Source: Candidatus Dadabacteria bacterium
Lineage (GTDB): Bacteria; Desulfobacterota_D; UBA1144; Nemesobacterales; Nemesobacteraceae
Direction: 5' to 3'
Assembly (NCBI GenBank): GCA_951812735.1
Contig: OX638332.1
Location: 752,732 to 816,731, forward strand
Length of the DNA stretch: 64,000 bases
Part shown: in pieces, positions 26,271-35,501 of the stretch
Position numbering within the stretch: position 1 is the first letter of the stretch
Layout: every line of letters begins with the position of its first letter
Notes under the pieces: model-generated
Databases searched by the model: none
What the model was told of the DNA's origin: nothing
Seen by the model: the letters and a program-made list of their open reading frames with translations, nothing else
Made by a program: the position numbers and the translations under genes

Positions 26271-26294
26271 CCCATCCCAGCCCGCCACGCCATT

Positions 26295-26678
26295 ATGAAA
26301 AGCTTTGGAGTGTCAAAGGAAAAACAGACGGCTCTTGCACGGGAAATGAATCGCCTGGGCATAAGGGAAGAAGATATTGAGGAAACCTTCATAAGATCCT
26401 CGGGACCTGGAGGACAGAACACAAACAAGGTAGCCACCTGCGTTCGCCTGCAACACCGCCCAAGCGGTATTACCGTGAAGGTCATGAGGGAGCGCTCCCA
26501 GGCGCTTAACAGGTTTCTCGCAAGGAGAAATCTTGCCGAGAAAATCGCGGCACTGCTTTACGGAGAAGATTCCGCGGAAAGAAAAAAAGCACGAAAAATA
26601 ATAAAGCAGAAAAAAAGAAGGAAAAGAAAAACAGCGAAAAAACTCACCGCTGGAGACAGCGAAAACGTCCAGAAATAA
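26295..26678 (+). CDS. Release-factor-like GGQ domain protein (ribosome rescue type)
   Basis: This 127-residue protein has the class I release factor catalytic domain without codon-recognition domains, as in ArfB/YaeJ and C12orf65. The GGQ motif at residues 39-41 lies in SGPGGQNTNKVATCVRLQHRPSGI. The C-terminus from about 95 is a long basic tail (KKKRRKRKTAKK) of the type that enters the empty mRNA channel of stalled ribosomes. It probably hydrolyses peptidyl-tRNA on stalled ribosomes. Whether it is ArfB itself or the related PrfH-like group is uncertain. Confidence 0.85.
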   Translation: MKSFGVSKEKQTALAREMNRLGIREEDIEETFIRSSGPGGQNTNKVATCVRLQHRPSGITVKVMRERSQALNRFLARRNLAEKIAALLYGEDSAERKKARKIIKQKKRRKRKTAKKLTAGDSENVQK

Positions 26679-26700
26679 GCCTGCAACCGCCGAGTACGTA

Positions 26701-27285
26701 ATGAAAAAAGCTCCTGATCCAAGACGCGGTGTAAAAACTCAAAGCCCAGCAAGCAGACCCGCGTTTCGGGATCACGGGTCGCTTCGCCAATTATGGTGCT
26801 TAATGCTTTTTTTGCTGCTTTGCCCCGCGCCGGCGCAAGCCGAGACTCTGACGGGCAAACCTTACGTAACGGATGGCGACACTGTGAAGATTTCAGGGGA
26901 ACGGATCAGGCTTGAAAGAATTGACGCGCCGGAGACAAACCAGCGCTGCAGGGACGCCTCCGGAAAAAGCTACAACTGCGGCCTTGTTTCAACCTCGGCC
27001 CTTAAAACCAAAATAGGACGCAATTCCATTACGTGCGAGGGCACAAAGCGTGACCGCTACGGACGATTTCTCGGGATATGCTACCTAAATGAGCTTGACT
27101 TAAACGGCTGGCTGGTCCGAAACGGTTACGCTCTAGCTTACACGCACTACTCACGCCGTTACGTCTCCGCAGAGCAGGAGGCTCGCGAAAACGGCCGCGG
27201 CCTGTGGGCAGGGGAATTCGTCCCGCCCTGGAACTGGCGAAGGGGAGAACGGCTCACGACCACTTCCCGACCGTCCGGTCAGTGA
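26701..27285 (+). CDS. Secreted thermonuclease-like (SNase domain) protein
   Basis: This is a staphylococcal-nuclease-fold endonuclease of about 160 mature residues. The N-terminus is hydrophobic with an export signal (LMLFLLLCPAPAQA, ending near residue 48). The SNase domain follows with YVTDGDTVKISGERIRLERIDAPET, which carries the Asp and Arg ligands, and GTKRDRYGRFLGICY with the second catalytic Arg region. The C-terminus has ENGRGLWAGEFVPPWNWRR, typical of the subfamily. The start may be the ATG at 26803, since the 34 residues before it are basic and not typical of a signal peptide. Confidence 0.87.
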   Translation: MKKAPDPRRGVKTQSPASRPAFRDHGSLRQLWCLMLFLLLCPAPAQAETLTGKPYVTDGDTVKISGERIRLERIDAPETNQRCRDASGKSYNCGLVSTSALKTKIGRNSITCEGTKRDRYGRFLGICYLNELDLNGWLVRNGYALAYTHYSRRYVSAEQEARENGRGLWAGEFVPPWNWRRGERLTTTSRPSGQ

Positions 27286-27335
27286 GTCGGCGGCAAAGTG
27301 TTGAAAAACCGGGGGTTCGTGTCAAGCTTACTCAC

Positions 27336-28616
27336 ATGGAAAACGAAACCGCAGGTTCTCCCGAGGAAAGTAACGGACTCTCGGAAGACTGGGTGGTTTT
27401 CGGACCGGCTTTTGTCCTTATCGCTCTCGGACTTCTTTTTCCCTATCTCTCTCTTCCCAAGTTTTCGTGGACCCCCGATTCCGTAGGCAAGATCCTAAGC
27501 GCAGAGAACATCTCCCTTTCCATTTCGCTGGGAGTGGCCTTTTTGCTTCTCTCAAGTGTCGGCGTCCGTCTGCTGGGCGGATCGGTCGCCCGCTATGCCC
27601 TGGGCTTCCCCATAGTCTTCGCCCTTGCGTGGGCATCCAAGTTTCTCGCCGGAAACGCAATGGCCAAGGAATGGGGCATAAGCTACGTCATCTTCGCCCT
27701 CTTCATCGGAATGCTCGTCGGCAACGTTTTCCCCGATCGCTTCCGGGAAGCGGTCCGCACCGAATACTACATCAAGATCGGGCTTATCATCCTGGGTTCA
27801 AGCATTCTGTTCGGCAAGATACTCTCCGCGGGGATGGCAGGGATTCTGCAGGCCCTCTTCGTCGTGCTCGTCATATGGTACGCCTGCTACTGGATCTGCA
27901 GGAAGTTCGCCGTGGATTCCGAGTTTGCCGCCATGCTCTCCACGGCCGTTTCCATCTGCGGAGTCTCGGCCGCTATCGCTGCCTGCGGAGCCATAGGCGG
28001 AGACAGAAAAAAGCTCTCCTACGTAACCTCTCTCGTTCTCATAGTGGCCGTCCCCATGATGCTGATCATGCCCTGGGCCATAGAGCATTTCCAGATTCCC
28101 GCGGTGATCGGAGGAGCGTGGGTCGGAGGAACCATCGACACCACCGGAGCGGTGGTAGCCGCCGGCGAACTGGTGGGAGAGTCGGCGATGAATGCAGCCG
28201 TGGTGGTGAAGTTCTCGCAGAACGCCATGCTGGGTCTCGCGGCGTTCGCTCTTTCCCTGTGGTGGACGTTCCGCCAAGGCGCGGATGAAGGGGTAAAGCC
28301 GTCTGTCGGGGTCATCTGGGAACGCTTTCCGAAGTTTATTCTGGGGTTCATGGCAGCATCGCTTCTTTTTTCCTTTGTCGTGGGAGACGATCTCGTTTCG
28401 CAGACAAAGGGGCTCATAAAAGGGCTTCGCGGCTGGTGGTTCGCCCTTGCCTTTGTCTGCATAGGTCTTGAGACCCGCCTTTCCACCCTGGTCAGCATGG
28501 AAGAAGGCCGCCCCGCCTACGCGTTTCTCATAGCACAGGGAATGAACGTAATCTGGACACTGATCGTGGCATGGCTTCTTTTCGGCGGCTTATTATTCCC
28601 CGCGCCGATTCTATAG
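27336..28616 (+). CDS. YeiH-family putative sulfate exporter (PSE family)
   Basis: This integral membrane protein of about 426 residues belongs to the UPF0324/YeiH family, annotated as a putative sulfate exporter on limited evidence. It has about eleven hydrophobic helices; the central conserved blocks are FIGMLVGNVFP, KIGLIILGSSILFGKIL, AVSICGVSAAIAACGAIGG and GGTIDTTGAVVAAGELVGESAMNAAVVVKFSQNAMLG. The ATG at 27336 is chosen; the frame is open earlier but overlaps the nuclease gene without hydrophobic content. Substrate is uncertain. Confidence 0.85.
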   Translation: MENETAGSPEESNGLSEDWVVFGPAFVLIALGLLFPYLSLPKFSWTPDSVGKILSAENISLSISLGVAFLLLSSVGVRLLGGSVARYALGFPIVFALAWASKFLAGNAMAKEWGISYVIFALFIGMLVGNVFPDRFREAVRTEYYIKIGLIILGSSILFGKILSAGMAGILQALFVVLVIWYACYWICRKFAVDSEFAAMLSTAVSICGVSAAIAACGAIGGDRKKLSYVTSLVLIVAVPMMLIMPWAIEHFQIPAVIGGAWVGGTIDTTGAVVAAGELVGESAMNAAVVVKFSQNAMLGLAAFALSLWWTFRQGADEGVKPSVGVIWERFPKFILGFMAASLLFSFVVGDDLVSQTKGLIKGLRGWWFALAFVCIGLETRLSTLVSMEEGRPAYAFLIAQGMNVIWTLIVAWLLFGGLLFPAPIL

Positions 28617-28791
28617 CTGTTTTAAAGCTGGAACATCACCCCTCTTGGTTGTTCAGTTTGTACAAAAACCCCAGAAATAAATTCAAGGTCCCATCTAACT
28701 TTCTGGAGCTAGCAGTTCCGGGAAGTAATATTGCCAAACCCTCAAAGCCAAGTACCTTAATCCGACAAATATTCCAAAGGAGTCTGCAAGA

Positions 28792-29787
28792 ATGAAAGCC
28801 ATTATCTATCACGAATTCGGAGAAACCGATGTTCTTAAGTATGAGGAGGTAAGCAATCCGGAGCTTGGCCCGGGAGAAGTCCTAATAGAAGTAAAATCCT
28901 CTTCGATAAACTTCGTCGACCTGAGGCTTAGAAGCGGGAAATCCCCCCGTCCAGTGCCCCTGCCGCATGTTGGGGGAGTAGACGTTGCGGGCATTGTATG
29001 CGAGAAAAGCGATGACGTGTCCAATGTGGAGACAGGCCAGCGGGTCATAATCATGCCAGCTGTCCGCTCGGAGAGGGGCCTTGAAATAGTCGGGGTAAAC
29101 CTCCACGGAGGATTTGCCGAATACATAAAGATACCTTCATCAAACGTGGTCGCGATCCCGGAAGGACTTTCCTTTGATGACGCGGCAACTCTTCCCACCT
29201 GCTACGTTACCGCTTGGTATGCCTTCTGCGAAAGAGCAAACATTGGCAAGGGGGAAACGGTGCTCGTGCACGCGGCGGGAAGCGGAACGGGAAGCGCGGC
29301 GATCCAGGTAGCCAAGCTTTTTGATTCTTTCGTGATAGCTACCGCGGGAAGCGACGAAAAACTTGAGAAGGCGAAGGAAATCGGGGCTGACGTCACAATA
29401 AATTACAACTCCTCGGATCTCGGAGAAGAACTCAAGCAGGTCACTAAAGAACACAAGATAAACATGATCTTCGATCCTGTGGGAGCTTCTGTGTGGAAGG
29501 AAAACACGCAGTACCTGGCCCCCGGGGGAAAACTTCTGCTGATCGGCGTTGCAGGAGGCGGAGTTACCGAAGCGGCTATCGGTCCACTCATAATGAAAGA
29601 CCTATCCGTACTCGGAGTAACTGTGTTTAACGCGCGGGTTGAACATTTCGAAAAAGTCGCGCAGCTTGCCGATGAAGGAACTTTTAAACCTTCAATACAC
29701 AGCAGGTTTCACCTGAGCGAAGCGGCGGCGGCGCAGAAAATTCTTGAAGACCGCCAGCAATTCGGAAAAGTCATTCTGAACCCGTAA
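28792..29787 (+). CDS. Zinc-independent MDR-family (quinone oxidoreductase-like) dehydrogenase
   Basis: This 331-residue cytosolic enzyme is a medium-chain dehydrogenase/reductase like NADPH:quinone reductase. It has the GroES-like N-terminal domain (MKAIIYHEFGETDVLKYEEV) and a Rossmann domain with ETVLVHAAGSGTGSAAIQVAKL (about 158-179). The Cys and His ligands of the catalytic zinc are absent, which fits quinone- or enone-reducing members. AAAGGAG precedes the ATG by 10 nt. It is 20 nt upstream of the ABC importer genes. Confidence 0.88.
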   Translation: MKAIIYHEFGETDVLKYEEVSNPELGPGEVLIEVKSSSINFVDLRLRSGKSPRPVPLPHVGGVDVAGIVCEKSDDVSNVETGQRVIIMPAVRSERGLEIVGVNLHGGFAEYIKIPSSNVVAIPEGLSFDDAATLPTCYVTAWYAFCERANIGKGETVLVHAAGSGTGSAAIQVAKLFDSFVIATAGSDEKLEKAKEIGADVTINYNSSDLGEELKQVTKEHKINMIFDPVGASVWKENTQYLAPGGKLLLIGVAGGGVTEAAIGPLIMKDLSVLGVTVFNARVEHFEKVAQLADEGTFKPSIHSRFHLSEAAAAQKILEDRQQFGKVILNP

Positions 29788-29807
29788 GGAAAAGCCGGGG
29801 GTTCAAG

Positions 29808-30662
29808 GTGAGCATCAAAAATCTGTTTGCGGTGGTTCTGCTTGTCCTAGCCGTCGCACCTGCGGCGTGCTTGGCAAGAACACCCTGCCCCAAGAGCATA
29901 ATCTCGCTCACTTTAGCCTCAGACGAGATACTCGTTGATATTGTCGGCGACAGAAAAAGAATAGCTGCGCTCACTTATTTCTCGACGGACTCGCTGATTT
30001 CAAATGTAGCGGAGAAAGCACGGGGAATTCCCCAGGTCCGGACAAACCTCGAACAGGTAATCACAAAATCCCCTGATCTCGTGATACTCGCTGACCACAC
30101 GGACCCGAACATACACACACACCTTGAGGCAGCGGGAACAAAGGTGCTTGTGCTCCACGAGATCGTCTCGCTTGAGAGCATAAAAAAGAACATAAAGATG
30201 TTGGGAGATGCTGTATGCGAGGGTGCCGCGGCAAAAACCCTCGTAGAGAACATGGAAAGACAGATCGCAGACGCCAGAGCAAAGATTCCGTCGCACGTAG
30301 AACCTCCGACGGTTCTTTTCTACGGAGCTCCGGGGTTCACGGTCGGCAAACGCACTACCGTAAACGATATAATAGAAAATTCCGGAGCCATTAACCTCCC
30401 GGCCCGCCTCGGGATAAGCGGACACAGCAACATATCGACCGAATACGTAATCCAGAACAATCCTGACCTGATGCTTACAAGTAGTTATAATCCTTCTCAC
30501 CCGGATTTTGTCGGCCAGATATTTGAAAATCCCGCTTTCAAGGACAAAAAGATTATAGTCGTCGCGGGAAAACATCTTGACGCTGCGTCTCATTACGCGG
30601 CGCGGGCCATAAGTGATCTAGTGGATCTGATTTTCAGAGCGGAGAACAATGCCGACCGGTAA
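29808..30662 (+). CDS. Periplasmic substrate-binding protein of a FecBCD/BtuFCD-type ABC importer
   Basis: The protein is exported (signal peptide to about residue 24, cleavage near LAR) and has the two-lobed helical-backbone fold of metal-chelate binding proteins. Blocks include IISLTLASDEILVDIVGDRKRIAALTYFS, KSPDLVILADH and FTVGKRTTVNDIIENSGAINL. The start is GTG at 29808. It overlaps the permease gene by 14 nt, so it is the first component of a btuFCD/fecBCD-like transporter. Ligand could be cobalamin, heme or a ferric siderophore; no riboswitch was found. Confidence 0.88.
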   Translation: MSIKNLFAVVLLVLAVAPAACLARTPCPKSIISLTLASDEILVDIVGDRKRIAALTYFSTDSLISNVAEKARGIPQVRTNLEQVITKSPDLVILADHTDPNIHTHLEAAGTKVLVLHEIVSLESIKKNIKMLGDAVCEGAAAKTLVENMERQIADARAKIPSHVEPPTVLFYGAPGFTVGKRTTVNDIIENSGAINLPARLGISGHSNISTEYVIQNNPDLMLTSSYNPSHPDFVGQIFENPAFKDKKIIVVAGKHLDAASHYAARAISDLVDLIFRAENNADR

Positions 30663-31686
30663 AAAAACGCTTTCCGTATACGTAATACTCGCTTCCCTGC
30701 TTGTATTAGTCATCGTCACGTGCGTATCTCTTGGAGCTGTTAGCGTTCCGTTTGACAAAGTGCTTAGAGTAATAGCCGGCAAATTGCTCTGGTTAGATGC
30801 TGGAGCGGGAGTCGAGAAATCACATGAGCTTATCGTTTGGAACATAAGGCTTCCGAGGGTTCTGCTCGCCGCGACCATAGGCGGGGGACTATCAATCGTA
30901 GGAGCGGTAATGCAGGCGATGTTCAGAAACCCTCTCGCCGAGCCCGGAATACTGGGCTGGTCGAGCGGAGGAGCGTTTTTCGCCGTTTTGGCAATCTACA
31001 CCGGTATTTATCAGCAGTGGTTTCTGCTGCTCCCTCTTGTCGCTTTCGCCGGCACTCTTCTCACCGCGTATGCGGTCTACGGAATATCCCGCTACAGAGG
31101 TTTTGTAGAGAACACGACCCTTCTTCTCTGCGGAGTAGCGCTTGGGACGCTTTTTGTCTCTCTCACGACTTTTGTGCTCTCGGTATCAAACGCATGGTCC
31201 ATGAAAGAAATGCTTTTCTGGATAATGGGTGGGGTCGACTCGCGCACCTGGACTCATTTTGGGATGGCTGCGGTACCCGTGCTGGCCGCCTCGGTAATAC
31301 TGCTTTTTTACGCGAAGAACTTAAACGCGAGACTCCTCGGCTACGAGACGGCAAAAACCGTCGGCATTGACATCGAAAAAACAACAAAACATCTCATAGT
31401 CCTAAGTTCTCTCATAGTCGGAGCAAGCGTGGCTGTAAGCGGTATCGTAGGATTTGTCGGACTTATAATTCCGCACTCAGTAAGACTGCTGATCGGAGTG
31501 GATCATCGCCGACTTTTGCCCGCAAGTTTCATTGCGGGAGCAATATTTCTTCCCTTAGCCGATCTTATAGCAAGAACCGTCATGAGTCCCCAAGAACTGC
31601 GCCTAGGAATAATTACTTCTCTTATCGGAGTTCCTTTCTTTGTGTTTTTGCTGAGGCGAAATTTCAGCGGGAGAGGAATCGCGTAG
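30649..31686 (+). CDS. FecCD/BtuC-family ABC transporter permease
   Basis: A 345-residue inner-membrane permease of the FecCD type, with about ten helices. Signatures include LIVWNIRLPRVLLAATIGGGLSIVGAVMQAMFRNPLAEPGILGWSSGGAF and the cytosolic-loop contact region VAVSGIVGFVGLIIPHSVRLLIGVDHRRLLPASFI that docks on the ATPase. It is translationally coupled upstream (14-nt overlap) and is separated from the ATPase gene by one base. Confidence 0.93.
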   Translation: MPTGKKTLSVYVILASLLVLVIVTCVSLGAVSVPFDKVLRVIAGKLLWLDAGAGVEKSHELIVWNIRLPRVLLAATIGGGLSIVGAVMQAMFRNPLAEPGILGWSSGGAFFAVLAIYTGIYQQWFLLLPLVAFAGTLLTAYAVYGISRYRGFVENTTLLLCGVALGTLFVSLTTFVLSVSNAWSMKEMLFWIMGGVDSRTWTHFGMAAVPVLAASVILLFYAKNLNARLLGYETAKTVGIDIEKTTKHLIVLSSLIVGASVAVSGIVGFVGLIIPHSVRLLIGVDHRRLLPASFIAGAIFLPLADLIARTVMSPQELRLGIITSLIGVPFFVFLLRRNFSGRGIA

Positions 31687-31687
31687 A

Positions 31688-32461
31688 ATGCAGAAAGAAA
31701 AACAATCCGTAAAAATATCGAGTCTGAGTTACAGCGTAAACGGGAAAACCATACTCGCCGACGCAAGTTTTGAAGTCGAAAAAAACAAGTTTCTAGGCAT
31801 AGTCGGCCCCAACGGTGCGGGGAAATCCACGCTTCTCCGCCTTCTAACCCGGATACTCTCTCCCACCGGAGGCCGCATCCTGCTTGACGGAGAAGACCTC
31901 TTCCGATACGAAGCAAAAGAACTTTACAAAAAAATAGCGTTTCTCCCACAGACTTCGTATTTCGATTTCCCGCTGAGCGTGCTTGAGGTAGTGCTTACGG
32001 GAAGGTATCCGTACCTCGGAATTTTCGAGAGTGAAAGCGACGAGGATATAAAGCGCGCCGAGAACTGCCTCTCCCTTGTGGACATGGAAGGATTTTCCCA
32101 GAGAAAAGTAACAACGCTTTCAGGGGGAGAGCAGCAGAGGGTGTCGGTCGCTAGGGTGCTTGCGCAGGAAACGGATTTTATCTTTCTTGACGAACCCTCG
32201 TCCCACCTTGACATACACCATAAGTTCGCCCTCATGGAACTGCTGAGATCACTGGCGCGAAAAGGAAAAGGAATAGCGGCCGTTCTCCATGATCTGGATC
32301 TAGCGAGTAGATTCTGCGACAGTATCCTTGTGCTTGAAGGCGGGCGAACAACAGCTCTAGGAGAACCGTCGCAGGTATTTTCCGAAAAACTTCTTTCATC
32401 GGTATTCAAGGTAAGGGGTTCGTGGGATACTCAAAGCGGAAATCTTCTTGTTCTGCGGTGA
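31688..32461 (+). CDS. ABC transporter ATP-binding protein (BtuD/FecE type)
   Basis: This cytosolic ATPase of 257 residues powers the importer. It has Walker A GPNGAGKST (about 39-47), Q-loop LPQTSYF, signature LSGGEQQRVSVARVL, Walker B DFIFLDEPSSHLD and the H-loop AVLHDLDLASRFCD. It follows the permease after one nucleotide. It closes the MDR-binding protein-permease-ATPase operon. Confidence 0.94.
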   Translation: MQKEKQSVKISSLSYSVNGKTILADASFEVEKNKFLGIVGPNGAGKSTLLRLLTRILSPTGGRILLDGEDLFRYEAKELYKKIAFLPQTSYFDFPLSVLEVVLTGRYPYLGIFESESDEDIKRAENCLSLVDMEGFSQRKVTTLSGGEQQRVSVARVLAQETDFIFLDEPSSHLDIHHKFALMELLRSLARKGKGIAAVLHDLDLASRFCDSILVLEGGRTTALGEPSQVFSEKLLSSVFKVRGSWDTQSGNLLVLR

Positions 32462-32508
32462 ATACAGAGGGTGTAAAAACTGTTTTTTGGGTTTTTCAGG
32501 CCGATAAT

Positions 32509-32536
32509 TTGACAAAAAAATTCGATTAACTATATT
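32509..32536 (+). promoter_or_regulatory. Promoter for the CAU tRNA
   Basis: TTGACA at 32509-32514, a 16-nt spacer and TATATT at 32531-32536. Transcription would start about 10-15 nt before the tRNA 5' end at 32556. Confidence 0.65.
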
Positions 32537-32555
32537 CTGTTGCCTAGTTTTATTA

Positions 32556-32629
<74 letters not shown>

Positions 32630-32757
32630 GAATTGAGAAATAGAGTCCATGAAGGTCAATGCAAAGAAAGCCGAAGCAACTCCCTCCAAAAACGCAGCAA
32701 ATATTACTTTTTTCTTTAAAAGGCACGTTGAGGCCGCTTCGCCTGATATAAGGGATT

Positions 32758-33459
32758 ATGCAAGAAAACATTGAAAGCCTGCAGAAGCTTCAGATAGTTG
32801 ACTTGAGAATCAGAGAGTTAACGGAAGGGCTCACAAGATATCCAAACGAAATCAACAACCTTAAAAAAGACCTCCTGGGAAAAGAAGAATCAATAAATCT
32901 AAAGGAAACCAGCCTTTTGGAACTCAAGACGCAAAGAGACGGCCTTGAGTCCTCGCTTCGCTCCAACCAGGAATCCATAAAGAACTCCGAGGCGAGGCTG
33001 TTCGCCATAAAGACCCACAGAGAATACGAAGCGCTTCAGAAAGAAATAACCGAGACCAGAAAGGAGAACCTCGAAATGGAGGACCGGACGATCTCCGTAA
33101 TGACAGAGATCGAAGAGACCGAGACGGCGCTTGCCGAAGAAAAGGAAAACTACGCGACCCTGAAAGAGCAATACGCGCAGCAAATCGCGGAAAAGGAAAA
33201 GAAGATTGAAGAACTAGAGATTTCCCGCAAACCAGCGGAAAAGGAAAAAAACGAAATAGTATCCAAGATAGACCCGAAAATACTTCCTCTTTACGAAAGA
33301 ATCTTCAATAGAAACGGCAGGGCGCTTGCGCTTGCCGAGAACGAGAAATGCACAAGCTGCAACATAAACATCCCCCCTCAGCTCTATAACGAAATACTGA
33401 AGCGGTTAAAGCTGGTTCAGTGCCCGAGCTGCAAGAAGATTCTTTACACTAATCCGTAA
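32758..33459 (+). CDS. C4-type zinc-ribbon protein with long coiled coil
   Basis: The 233-residue protein begins with a long coiled coil (about 5-175, rich in Lys, Glu, Asn and Leu), followed by a C-terminal zinc ribbon: Cys198 and Cys201 in KCTSC, and Cys222 and Cys225 in QCPSC. This is the architecture of the zf-RING_7/DUF164 family, which is widespread in bacteria and often next to RNase HI and rnpB, as here. Molecular role is not established. Confidence 0.85.
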   Translation: MQENIESLQKLQIVDLRIRELTEGLTRYPNEINNLKKDLLGKEESINLKETSLLELKTQRDGLESSLRSNQESIKNSEARLFAIKTHREYEALQKEITETRKENLEMEDRTISVMTEIEETETALAEEKENYATLKEQYAQQIAEKEKKIEELEISRKPAEKEKNEIVSKIDPKILPLYERIFNRNGRALALAENEKCTSCNINIPPQLYNEILKRLKLVQCPSCKKILYTNP

Positions 33460-33487
33460 CCGTCCAAACGGTTATCCACTTAAGAAC

Positions 33488-33904
33488 ATGTCCCCCGGAA
33501 AAATAACCGAAGTCTACGTAGACGGAGCGTCAAGGGGAAACCCGGGAGAATCCGGCATCGGGGTTCTCATAATCCGTCCAGATGAAAGCAGAAAAGAGAT
33601 AAGGAAGTACATCGGCAGGGGAACAAACAACGAAGCAGAGTACAAGGCGCTCATAACAGCTCTCGGTCATCTCCTGGCAGAACAAATCTCAGAAGCAAAA
33701 ATCCACACGGACTCTCAACTCGTCGCAAGCCAGATGAAAGGGCTCTGGAAAGTAAAGGACCCGAAGCTTAGAATCCTGCACTCAGAAGCGAAAAGACTCG
33801 CCTCTTCTCTAGCGGCACTAGAAATAGAGTATGTTCCAAGAGAGAATAACGTCGAGGCCGACGCTCTTGCGAATGAGGCGATAGATAGATACTTTAATGA
33901 CTAG
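33488..33904 (+). CDS. RNase HI-family protein
   Basis: This 138-residue protein has the RNase H fold and removes RNA from RNA-DNA hybrids or acts as a reverse-transcriptase-like nuclease domain. The catalytic acids are Asp12 (YVDGASRGNPG), Glu49 (NNEAEY), Asp75 (HTDSQL) and Asp125 (VEADALAN). The basic handle of E. coli RNase HI is lacking, which is usual in this subgroup. Its stop codon ends at 33904, the first base of the P1 stem of rnpB. Confidence 0.93.
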   Translation: MSPGKITEVYVDGASRGNPGESGIGVLIIRPDESRKEIRKYIGRGTNNEAEYKALITALGHLLAEQISEAKIHTDSQLVASQMKGLWKVKDPKLRILHSEAKRLASSLAALEIEYVPRENNVEADALANEAIDRYFND

Positions 33905-34268
33905 CGAGTTGGCCGTGCGGTCGCCTGCGGTTTGTCCGCGGGAGGAAAGTCCGAGCTTCGCAGGGCAGGGCGCTGGTTAACAACCAGGTGTCGCGAGACA
34001 ACGGAAAGTGCAGCAGAAAGTATACCGCCTGGGCGCCGCAGGCGTTCCGGCAAGGGTGAAAAGGTGGTGTAAGAGACCACCGCTCCAAAAGTGATGGAGG
34101 AGGCAAGGCAAACCCCGCCCGAAGAAAGACAAATAGGAAAACGCCCGGACCACGGTCCGGTCAGGGTTGCCCGCTCTGGTTTTCGGGTAGTCGCTTAAGG
34201 TATCCTGGCAACAGGTATCTCAGATGGATGACCGTGCTTGACAGAACTCGGCTTACAGGCTAACTCGC
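33904..34268 (+). ncRNA. rnpB: RNase P RNA, bacterial class A
   Basis: This is the catalytic RNA of RNase P. The P1 helix pairs GCGAGTT (33904-33910) with AACTCGC (34262-34268). The conserved core is clear: GAGGAAAGTCCGAGC (CR-I), the ACAGAA and CGGCTTA segment near the 3' end (CR-V), and AAATAGGAAAACGCC in between. Length of about 365 nt fits class A. The 5' end abuts the RNase HI stop and the 3' end overlaps the tyrS stop on the other strand. Confidence 0.97.
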
Positions 34269-35468
34269 TTCCTTTATAGCAACTCTCAGAAACTCTTTTT
34301 TCCCGATCTTGAGTTCAAGGGCGGTGCTTTCGGGAAATTCCGAATTCGGATCGGTGTACTTCTCCCCGTTTATGACGAGTCCTCCTTGGGATATGATTCT
34401 CTTGGCCTGCCCTTTCGTGTTCACAGAATCGGACACATCCAGAACAAGGTCGACCACCTTACGGGAGCGTGCAGTGTAGATCTTTTCCTTCGTGTCTTCC
34501 GGGAAAGATCTTCTTGAAAACTTGGTTTCAAAATCTCTGGTGGCTTCAAGGGCGCTTTGAGAGTCATGAAGCCAGGAGACGATTTCTCTGGCAAGCGCTT
34601 TTTTCGCGTCCATGGGATGCCCGGTTTTTAAATTTCGTATCTCTTTTTCATCGCGGGCACTCAGAAGAAGATAGTATCTCCACATAAGCTCGTCTGAGAT
34701 CGACATCACTTTTCCGTATATATCCTGGGGCGATTCGTCAAGACCTATGTAGTTCCCGAGGGATTTTGACATCTTCTTCACCCCGTCTGTTCCTTCAAGT
34801 ATCGGAAGAAAAACTCCTACCTGCGGAGACTGCCCGTAATGTCTCTGAAAATCGCGACCAAGCAGGATATTAAAAGTCTGATCCGTGCCGCCAAGCTCAA
34901 CGTCGCAGTGCATCTGCACTGAGTCATACGCCTGCACCAAGGGATATATGAATTCCCTAAGAGAAATCGATATCCCCTCTTTGTATCTCTTTGAAAAATC
35001 GTCTCGATCCAGTATCCGAGAAACGTTAACCAAGGAGGTAAGCCCGAGAAGTTCCTCTGAACCAAGGTTGCTGAGCCATCGGGAGTTTGAAAGAATCTGG
35101 GTCTTTTTTTTGTCAAGAACTTTGAAAACCTGGCGTTCGTAAGTCCTTGAGTTCTTGATTATCTCCTCTCTTGAAATTGCCGGGCGGGTTTCACTTCTCC
35201 CCGAAGGATCTCCTATATAAGCAGTGAAATCCCCTATGAGGAAAAGAACCTCGTGACCCAGGGCCTGAAAATCGCGAAGTTTCTTGAGGATTATTCCGTG
35301 ACCCAGGTGCAGGTCTGGAGAGGTGGGGTCGAACCCTGCCTTTACCTTGAGAGGACGATCATTCTCTTTTGAAGCCTCAAGCTTCAAAAGAAGCTCCTCT
35401 TCGGGAATTATTGCCTCAGTTCCCCTTTTTATTACCTCTAACTGCTCTTTAGGATCGGCAAAAGCCAC
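34260..35468 (-). CDS. tyrS: Tyrosyl-tRNA synthetase
   Basis: TyrS charges tRNA-Tyr. The 402-residue protein has the class I motifs HLGH (54-57) and KMSKS (232-236), the tyrosine-binding region around GGTDQTFNILLGRD, and a C-terminal S4 RNA-binding domain (QGGLVINGEKYTD). It is the shorter subfamily. The last 9 nt lie inside the P1 helix of rnpB on the opposite strand. Confidence 0.97.
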   Translation of the reverse strand: MAFADPKEQLEVIKRGTEAIIPEEELLLKLEASKENDRPLKVKAGFDPTSPDLHLGHGIILKKLRDFQALGHEVLFLIGDFTAYIGDPSGRSETRPAISREEIIKNSRTYERQVFKVLDKKKTQILSNSRWLSNLGSEELLGLTSLVNVSRILDRDDFSKRYKEGISISLREFIYPLVQAYDSVQMHCDVELGGTDQTFNILLGRDFQRHYGQSPQVGVFLPILEGTDGVKKMSKSLGNYIGLDESPQDIYGKVMSISDELMWRYYLLLSARDEKEIRNLKTGHPMDAKKALAREIVSWLHDSQSALEATRDFETKFSRRSFPEDTKEKIYTARSRKVVDLVLDVSDSVNTKGQAKRIISQGGLVINGEKYTDPNSEFPESTALELKIGKKEFLRVAIKEAS

Positions 35469-35501
35469 CTGGAAAGTCCTCCTCGTAACGGCAGAAAGTA
35501 T

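Noticed and set aside
25817-26485. 222-codon open frame opposite the CBS gene
   Set aside because: Antisense to a clear CBS protein and the GGQ protein; low complexity and no motif.
27467-28288. Long arginine-rich open frame inside the YeiH-family gene
   Set aside because: It is a frame-shifted shadow of the exporter; composition is driven by the codon pattern of the real gene.
29788-29807. Riboswitch upstream of the ABC importer
   Set aside because: Only 20 nt separate it from the MDR gene; the 175-nt gap before that gene shows no known aptamer core.
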